A stretch of 56,032 nucleotides of DNA, from positions 1 through 56,032 of the forward strand of contig CAYXLI010000036.1 of NCBI GenBank assembly GCA_964464925.1. The letters run 5' to 3'. The notes beneath the pieces are model-generated. The model saw only the letters and a list, made by a program, of their open reading frames with translations. It had not been told where the DNA came from and did no database searches. The translations under genes and the position numbers were made by a program. Below, in pieces: positions 51,312-56,032 of the stretch; position 1 is the first letter of the stretch, and each line of letters starts with the position of its first letter. The stretch comes from CAYXLI01 sp964464925. GTDB lineage: Bacteria > Acidobacteriota > Terriglobia > Bryobacterales > Bryobacteraceae.

Positions 51312-53565
51312 CTTTCTGAAAACCGGCGCTCTGGTCATCAGCTTCACGGCTCGGCCACTAAACGCTCAAGGTCCGTTCGACACCCACGACTCCCACATCG
51401 ATCCGAAAAGGCTGGATTCCTGGCTGGCCGTCGGCGCTGATGGCACTGTCATGGCTCACACCGGCAAATGTGACTTCGGGCAAGGCATCTTCACCGCGCA
51501 AACCCAGCTCGTCGCCGAGGAATTGTGCCTACCGGTCTCTCGCGTAAAGCTGATCCAGTGCGATACGGCGATTACGCCGGATCAGGGAACTACATCCGGC
51601 AGTCAATCGACTCCCACTAACTTCAATTCTCAGAATCTCGCGCTTGCCGCGGCCACTGCCCGCGAAGCTCTGCTGAGTCTCGCGGCAGCGAGGCTGGGTG
51701 CCCCAGTCGACCGTCTGACCATTGCTGACGGAGTGATCACAGACGCAACCGGACGCCGCATCGAATACCAGGAGCTAATCGGGGGCAAGCACTTCAATCT
51801 TCCGCTGAACGCAACGGCGAAGCGCCGGTCTGCTCAGCAGTGGACCGTCTTGGGTAAGCCCGTTCCCTCGCTCGACCGGGCCGCCCTGATGACCAGCCGT
51901 TTCGAGTTCGTCCATTCGGTTCGCGTACCGCACATGCTGCACGGCCGCGTGGTCAGGCCGCCCGAAATGGGAGCGGCCGTCGCGAACGTGGATGAAAACT
52001 CCATCCGGCACATTCCCGGCATCGTGAAGGTCGTGGTCCGCAAGAATTTCGTGGGCGTCGTTGCCGAAACGCAACATTACGCAACCATCGCGGCTCGTCA
52101 GTTGAAAGTGCGGTGGAACCCCGGCCCGGAAATTCCTCCGCAAAAAACCTTCTTTGAACATCTTCAGAAGCAGCCTTCGCATGACACCCTGAGCGTGGAC
52201 TCCCGTGACCTCGACCAAGCCTTCGCAACAGCCGCCGCGATTTTGCGAGCTAAGTATACCTATCCCTATCAAATGCACGGTTCCGTGGGCACATCCTGTG
52301 CCGTGGCGGATGTCAAAGCCGATCAGGCAACAGTATGGTCCGCCACCCAGTCGGTTTATCCAACGCGAAGCATCGTAGCGAAGTTGCTGAACATGCCGCT
52401 CGACAACGTGCGCGTCATCTATGTGCGCGGATCGGGATGCTACGGACTGAATGGAGCCGACGCCGTTTCGTTCGATGCGGCTATCCTGGCCCAGGCAGTG
52501 GGAAGACCGGTACGGCTCCAGTTCTCCCGTCAGGACGAGATGATGTGGGAGAACCTCGGGGCTGCCTGTGTCGTCGAGCACCGCGCAGCGTTGGGACCGG
52601 ACGGACACATCGCCGTCTGGGATCGCGAGAATTGGGTTGCTTCTCTGGGAAACCGCCCTGGCTATGATCGCCCGGGAAACGTCATCACCGGGATGCTGCT
52701 CGGATACGAACCGGAGCCTCTGAAGCCAGGCCCAGCCGAACCACCGAAAGGGAAGCTTCAGAACCGGAGCAACCACGTGCCCCCCTACTTCGCCGGGTGC
52801 ATCAATGGAGCTTGTGGAGGCGGAGGAACAATTCGCAGGGAGCGCGTCCTCACCCACACCGTGCCCTCGCCATTCTTTACCGGACCGCTCCGTTCCCCTT
52901 TGCGGATTCAGAACGCATTTGCCAACGAATGTTTTATGGACGAACTCTGCGCGCAGGCGAAAGCAGATCCGGTGGCGTTCCGGCTCCAGCATTTGAAGGA
53001 CGAGCGAATCGTCGGCGTGCTGAAGGCTGCCGCTGAGGCCGCGAAATGGGAGAGCCGCCCTTCGCCTTTCTCGAATTCTCCGAAGAAAGGAATCGCCAAA
53101 GGACGTGGTATCGCCTGTATAGATTACGAAGGAGGAAATGGCTATGCGGCCCTCATCGCGGAAGTGGAAGTTCAGCTCGAAACCGGCCTGGTCCGCCCAA
53201 CGCGCTTCGTTGTAGCGGTGGATTGTGGACCTATCTCGAATCCCGATGGCGTCAGGAATCAGACCGAGGGCGGCCTTCTACAGGGCATGAGCCGTGCCCT
53301 CGTGGAAGAGGTTGCATGGGACAACCGGCGGATTACTTCGACCGATTGGGAAACCTACAACAGCTTGCACATGGATTATGAGATGCCGGCAGTCGAAGTA
53401 GTCTTTGTGGCGCCGGCCGGTGTCCCGGCCCTCGGAGCAGGAGAAACCGCCATCACGGTCGTTCCTGCTGCCATAGGCAACGCGATCTTCGATGCGACTG
53501 GCGCGCGCCTGCGGCACGTGCCTTTCACTCCGGATCGCGTAAAGACAGCGCTGGCCACGTCGTGA
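51295..53565 (+). CDS. iorB: Large molybdopterin subunit, IorB-like (isoquinoline 1-oxidoreductase/aldehyde dehydrogenase type)
   Basis: This 756-aa catalytic subunit begins with a Tat signal (MHSRRDFLKTGALVISF), as expected for the periplasmic IorB-like group. Domains follow the aldehyde-dehydrogenase/molybdenum-hydroxylase plan, with GKCDFGQGIFTAQTQLVAEEL, SGSQSTPTNFNSQNLALAAATAREALL, RGSGCYGLNGADAVSFDAAILA, and GAGETAITVVPAAIGNAI near the end, whose Glu is the catalytic base. The longer frame from 51184 is unlikely because it would run deep into iorA. Substrate (an aldehyde or N-heterocycle) is not predictable. Confidence 0.94.
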   Translation: MHSRRDFLKTGALVISFTARPLNAQGPFDTHDSHIDPKRLDSWLAVGADGTVMAHTGKCDFGQGIFTAQTQLVAEELCLPVSRVKLIQCDTAITPDQGTTSGSQSTPTNFNSQNLALAAATAREALLSLAAARLGAPVDRLTIADGVITDATGRRIEYQELIGGKHFNLPLNATAKRRSAQQWTVLGKPVPSLDRAALMTSRFEFVHSVRVPHMLHGRVVRPPEMGAAVANVDENSIRHIPGIVKVVVRKNFVGVVAETQHYATIAARQLKVRWNPGPEIPPQKTFFEHLQKQPSHDTLSVDSRDLDQAFATAAAILRAKYTYPYQMHGSVGTSCAVADVKADQATVWSATQSVYPTRSIVAKLLNMPLDNVRVIYVRGSGCYGLNGADAVSFDAAILAQAVGRPVRLQFSRQDEMMWENLGAACVVEHRAALGPDGHIAVWDRENWVASLGNRPGYDRPGNVITGMLLGYEPEPLKPGPAEPPKGKLQNRSNHVPPYFAGCINGACGGGGTIRRERVLTHTVPSPFFTGPLRSPLRIQNAFANECFMDELCAQAKADPVAFRLQHLKDERIVGVLKAAAEAAKWESRPSPFSNSPKKGIAKGRGIACIDYEGGNGYAALIAEVEVQLETGLVRPTRFVVAVDCGPISNPDGVRNQTEGGLLQGMSRALVEEVAWDNRRITSTDWETYNSLHMDYEMPAVEVVFVAPAGVPALGAGETAITVVPAAIGNAIFDATGARLRHVPFTPDRVKTALATS

Positions 53566-54149
53566 AAATGGGACTGCGATACGTGATCCTGCTCGTCTCT
53601 CTCCTGGGATCGAGTGCCCTTGCGCAACGCGACGATGCGGCGGCCGCTGCTGCATTCCGTAACATTGTCCCCGTGCTCCGTCATCCGCGCTGCATGAACT
53701 GCCACTCCACCGGAGACTATCCTCGTCAGGGAGACGATAGCCATATTCACACGATGCGGATCCGCCGCGGACCCGACGGCCGTGGCTTGAATTCGGTCAA
53801 ATGCAGCACCTGTCATCAGGAACGAAATGCCGTCGGCGTACACACGCCGCCGGGAGCTCCGGAATGGCACCTTCCGTCCCCTGATATGCCGATGATTTGG
53901 GAAGGCCGCTCAGACCGCCAGCTCTGTGAGCTATTCAAGGATCCGAAGCAGAACGGTCATCGCACGGTCCAGCAGATTGTCGAGCATATGTCCACGCCTC
54001 TCGTCCTCTGGGGATGGCAACCCGGCGAGGGCCGTTCTCCAGTACCCATGCCGCAGAGTGAGTTTCTGGCCAGTGTGAAAGTATGGGCCGGGAAGGGAGC
54101 CGCCTGCCCGGCGGAGATCGGGGAAACCAGGAAGGTTGAAGCCCAGTAG
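53562..54149 (+). CDS. c-type cytochrome-like protein with two heme-binding motifs
   Basis: This 195-aa protein has a signal peptide (ILLVSLLGSSALA) and two CxxCH motifs: HPRCMNCHSTGDYP and KCSTCHQERNAVG. The body has DMPMIWEGRSDRQLCELFKDP, which is typical of a family of di-heme-like proteins partnered with isoquinoline oxidoreductase-type enzymes. It is probably the periplasmic electron acceptor of IorAB. The start is GTG overlapping the iorB stop (an ATG lies two codons later). It ends just before a stem-loop. Confidence 0.87.
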   Translation: MKMGLRYVILLVSLLGSSALAQRDDAAAAAAFRNIVPVLRHPRCMNCHSTGDYPRQGDDSHIHTMRIRRGPDGRGLNSVKCSTCHQERNAVGVHTPPGAPEWHLPSPDMPMIWEGRSDRQLCELFKDPKQNGHRTVQQIVEHMSTPLVLWGWQPGEGRSPVPMPQSEFLASVKVWAGKGAACPAEIGETRKVEAQ

Positions 54150-54162
54150 GATTCGCCCAATA

Positions 54163-54200
54163 AGCGGACGTCCCGGGTGGACGGCACCGGGACCCCCGCT
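54163..54200. terminator. Stem-loop after the iorAB-cytochrome operon
   Basis: AGCGG-AC-GTCCCGG pairs with CCGGGAC-CC-CCGCT around a 10-nt loop. No T-tract follows. It separates the cytochrome gene from the convergent DUF1080 gene. Confidence 0.6.
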
Positions 54201-54216
54201 AACAACTCATCTCTTC

Positions 54217-54858
54217 CTATTTAAGCGGCTTGACGCGGATGTTCTTATAATGCACAGTGCTGTTCGGGTCGTGGCCTTGCAGCGCGAACGTGCCGTGGCC
54301 GAGTACCCGTCCCGAACCCTCCTTGCCGCCGTTCCAATCCGCGGGCTGAGTCCACTTCACCACTTCCTTGTTGTTCAGCAGAATCGTTACCGTGTTGTCC
54401 TTCACAATAATGTGCTCGGTGAACCATTCATCATCCTTCACGATGCCTTTGATGTCGTCCGCCCCGACATCTTTTACGTGATAGAGGCTGCCCGTCTTGA
54501 CGGGATCCCGGTGGGTATTGTTCACTTGAACCTCGAAACCCTTTTTCGGGAAGCCACTCTCCTGAAATTCCGTATGAAAGTAGATGCCGCCGTTTGAGTT
54601 AGGAGCGGTCTTCACGTCCACCATCAACTCAAAGTTTTTGAAATCGTGGTTATGGATAGGACCCTCATAAAAGGCGTGTGCCACAGGCCCGTTGGCCACC
54701 ATCGCTCCGTCCTTAATCTGGAACGTTGTCTGGTTCCCGCCGATTTTCCAGCCAGTGAAGTCCTTCCCGTTGAAAAGAGAGATCCACCCGCCCTGCGCGA
54801 ACGCAATCGGTGCGGCAGCGGCTGCGAAGAGTAAGGTAAGCCGAGTTATTGTTCTCAT
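54217..54858 (-). CDS. DUF1080 (3-keto-disaccharide hydrolase-like) secreted protein
   Basis: This 213-aa protein has a signal peptide (ITRLTLLFAAAAAPIAFA), then a concanavalin-like domain (WISLFNGKDFTGWKIGG, IHNHDFKNFELMVDVKTAPNSNGGIYFHTEFQESGFPKKGFEVQVNNTH). The NSNGGIYFHTEF stretch and the later HIIVKDNTVTILLNNKEVVKW match DUF1080, part of which has been assigned to 3-keto-disaccharide hydrolysis. The family is abundant in Acidobacteriota, Planctomycetota and Bacteroidota. It stands alone, convergent with the cytochrome gene and divergent from the alcohol dehydrogenase gene. Confidence 0.9.
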   Translation of the reverse strand: MRTITRLTLLFAAAAAPIAFAQGGWISLFNGKDFTGWKIGGNQTTFQIKDGAMVANGPVAHAFYEGPIHNHDFKNFELMVDVKTAPNSNGGIYFHTEFQESGFPKKGFEVQVNNTHRDPVKTGSLYHVKDVGADDIKGIVKDDEWFTEHIIVKDNTVTILLNNKEVVKWTQPADWNGGKEGSGRVLGHGTFALQGHDPNSTVHYKNIRVKPLK

Positions 54859-54960
54859 CGGGACGATCTTATCATTGCGCTATCCCCACGGCACTCGCGC
54901 ACCTGTTTTGTCCGGAAGCCCCAAATGCGTCTACATCGATAGGAGCATGAGGAGGAACCG

Positions 54961-55959
54961 ATGAAGGCCGCCGTCCTGCAACACCCACAATCCATCGCCG
55001 CACTCCCCCTCCGCATCACGGATATCCCGAAGCCGGTTCCGGCGCCCGGCCAGGTCCTGCTGCGCGTGCGAGCCTGCGGTGTCTGCCGCACCGACCTGCA
55101 CATCGTCGAAGGTGAGCTGCAACCGCAGCATCGCTGCATCGTACCCGGTCACCAGATTGTGGGCGACATCATCGAAGGCGCCACCCCCGAACTCCCGGTC
55201 GGCGCTCGCGCCGGTGTGTCCTGGGTAGGGGGAGTAGACGGCACATGTCCCTATTGCTTGAAAGGACTGGAGAACCTCTGCGATTCGCCCGTATTCACCG
55301 GCTATCACGTAAACGGCGGATACGCGGAGTTCGCCGTCGCGAATGCCGCCTTCGTGTTTCCGCTCCCGGAAACCCTCGACGATCTGCACGCCGCACCTCT
55401 CCTGTGCGCCGGCATCATCGGGTTTCGCAGCCTGAGGGTCGCCGGCGTAGAAGCCGGCGATCGCGTCGGATTGTTCGGCTTCGGCGCATCCGCACACCTG
55501 GCAATTTCCGTCTTGCGGTCGTGGGGTTGTCCCGTGTATGTTTCCACTCGCGGCGCGTCCCATCGCGAACTGGCGCGATCCTTGGGAGCCGAATGGGTCG
55601 GTGCCGAAACCGATCACCCTCCGGTGCCGTTGGACCGCGCGATCACCTTTGCGCCCAGCGGCGATGTCGTCATTGCCGCGCTCTCCGCTTTGAGGAAGGG
55701 CGGCATCCTGGCGATCAACGCGATCCACCTCGATCGCATCCCACAGTTCGACTACGACACCCTGCTGTGGGGCGAGCGCCAGATCCGCAGCGTCGCGAAC
55801 ATGACCCGCTCCGATGCCCGCGATTTTCTGGCGATTGCCGCCAACATCGGCCTCCAGCTCCGCACAACGGTCTTTTCACTGGAACAGGTAAACGAGGCAC
55901 TACTGGCGGTCAAGCGCGATTCAATACAAGGTGCCGCCGTAGTAGTTCCGAGCCGCTGA
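54961..55959 (+). CDS. Zinc-dependent alcohol dehydrogenase (MDR superfamily)
   Basis: This 332-aa enzyme has the catalytic-zinc pattern: Cys42 (CGVCRTD) and His64 (VPGHQIVG). The nucleotide-binding domain has GDRVGLFGFGASAHLAISVLRSWG. The structural-zinc loop is GGVDGTCPYCLKGLENLC, in which only three Cys (96, 99, 107) are present and the usual first Cys is Asp93. It oxidises alcohols with NAD(P). A GAGGAGGA ribosome site lies seven bases before the ATG. It is divergent from the DUF1080 gene and ends about 25 bases before insertion-sequence-like repeats. Confidence 0.92.
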   Translation: MKAAVLQHPQSIAALPLRITDIPKPVPAPGQVLLRVRACGVCRTDLHIVEGELQPQHRCIVPGHQIVGDIIEGATPELPVGARAGVSWVGGVDGTCPYCLKGLENLCDSPVFTGYHVNGGYAEFAVANAAFVFPLPETLDDLHAAPLLCAGIIGFRSLRVAGVEAGDRVGLFGFGASAHLAISVLRSWGCPVYVSTRGASHRELARSLGAEWVGAETDHPPVPLDRAITFAPSGDVVIAALSALRKGGILAINAIHLDRIPQFDYDTLLWGERQIRSVANMTRSDARDFLAIAANIGLQLRTTVFSLEQVNEALLAVKRDSIQGAAVVVPSR

Positions 55960-55984
55960 CATGGATTCGCCGGCAAATGTGGCA

Positions 55985-56029
55985 GCAAAGTGATAATGTC
56001 CCCTTTGGGCAAAGTAGAAATGTCCCCTT
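55985..56029. repeat. Two near-identical 21-bp direct repeats, probable insertion-sequence end
   Basis: GCAAAGTGATAATGTCCCCTT (55985-56005) and a second copy (56009-56029) agree at 18 of 21 positions and are spaced by 24 bases. Multiple terminal repeats of this size and spacing are characteristic of the ends of IS21-like elements. The rest of the element would lie beyond the window. The identity of the family is inference. Confidence 0.5.
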
Positions 56030-56032
56030 GAC

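Noticed and set aside
51775..52992. A 405-residue open frame on the minus strand over iorB
   Set aside because: It is antisense to the well-supported large molybdenum subunit and its translation has no recognisable domain.

Overview
This window reads as chromosomal DNA of an Acidobacteriota bacterium, probably of the Solibacter/Bryobacter type. That placement is inference: it rests on an Oar-like TonB-dependent receptor with an N-terminal carboxypeptidase-regulatory domain, a secreted sulfatase, several small secreted proteins with Tat-like starts, DUF1080 and DUF1259 proteins, and moderately high GC by eye. There is no phage, plasmid or CRISPR signature. The only mobile-element trace is a pair of terminal-type repeats at the extreme right edge.

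Left part (1-8400): the 3' portion of a divergent membrane pyrophosphatase (hppA) converges on a minus-strand group of secreted hydrolases: a GH2 glycosidase, then GH32 and a dienelactone-hydrolase-like protein two bases apart. A type IB topoisomerase and an SRPBCC protein follow on the plus strand and end at a double hairpin terminator. From 8426 to 12983 lies a minus-strand stress or envelope island: two YflT-like glycine-zipper paralogues, a 54-aa DUF1328 protein, a glycine-zipper secreted protein, a SYLF lipid-binding protein, a small ECF-like sigma factor, a 51-aa DUF3309-like protein and a GlsB/YeaQ protein. A tRNA-Ser(UGA) follows.

Central part (13374-22849): a minus-strand run of ten tightly packed or overlapping genes, transcribed lolA - pilC - pilB - pilM - pilN - pilO - pilP/gspC-like - atypical pseudopilin - family 5 uracil-DNA glycosylase - unknown secreted protein. 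It encodes the inner-membrane platform and assembly ATPase of a type IV pilus or type II secretion machine. Divergent from it is a 1213-residue subtilisin with four tandem C-terminal domains of about 168 residues, three of them nearly identical. It is an attractive candidate substrate for that machine.

Right-central part (26886-42283): a VOC protein, lytic transglycosylase, alpha/beta hydrolase, thioesterase, sulfatase, STAS protein, the large TonB-dependent receptor, and a tesA/ybbA/ybbP neighbourhood arranged as in E. coli. Next to it, on the opposite strand, are an M28 peptidase, an unrecognised protein and a HlyD/MacA-type adaptor.

Right part (42442-56032): an unknown secreted protein, a PNPOx-family flavoprotein, an O-methyltransferase, a cupin, a 78-aa orphan, an Hsp20 chaperone, an OmpR-type two-component pair, DUF1259 and jelly-roll secreted proteins, a SnoaL-like protein, an IorA/IorB molybdenum hydroxylase with its own c-type cytochrome, a DUF1080 protein and a zinc alcohol dehydrogenase. 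The most promising leads are the quadruplicated protease domain, the pilus operon with its embedded DNA glycosylase and proline/glutamine-rich pseudopilin, the split MacAB-like locus, the stress island, and several unexplained palindromes.
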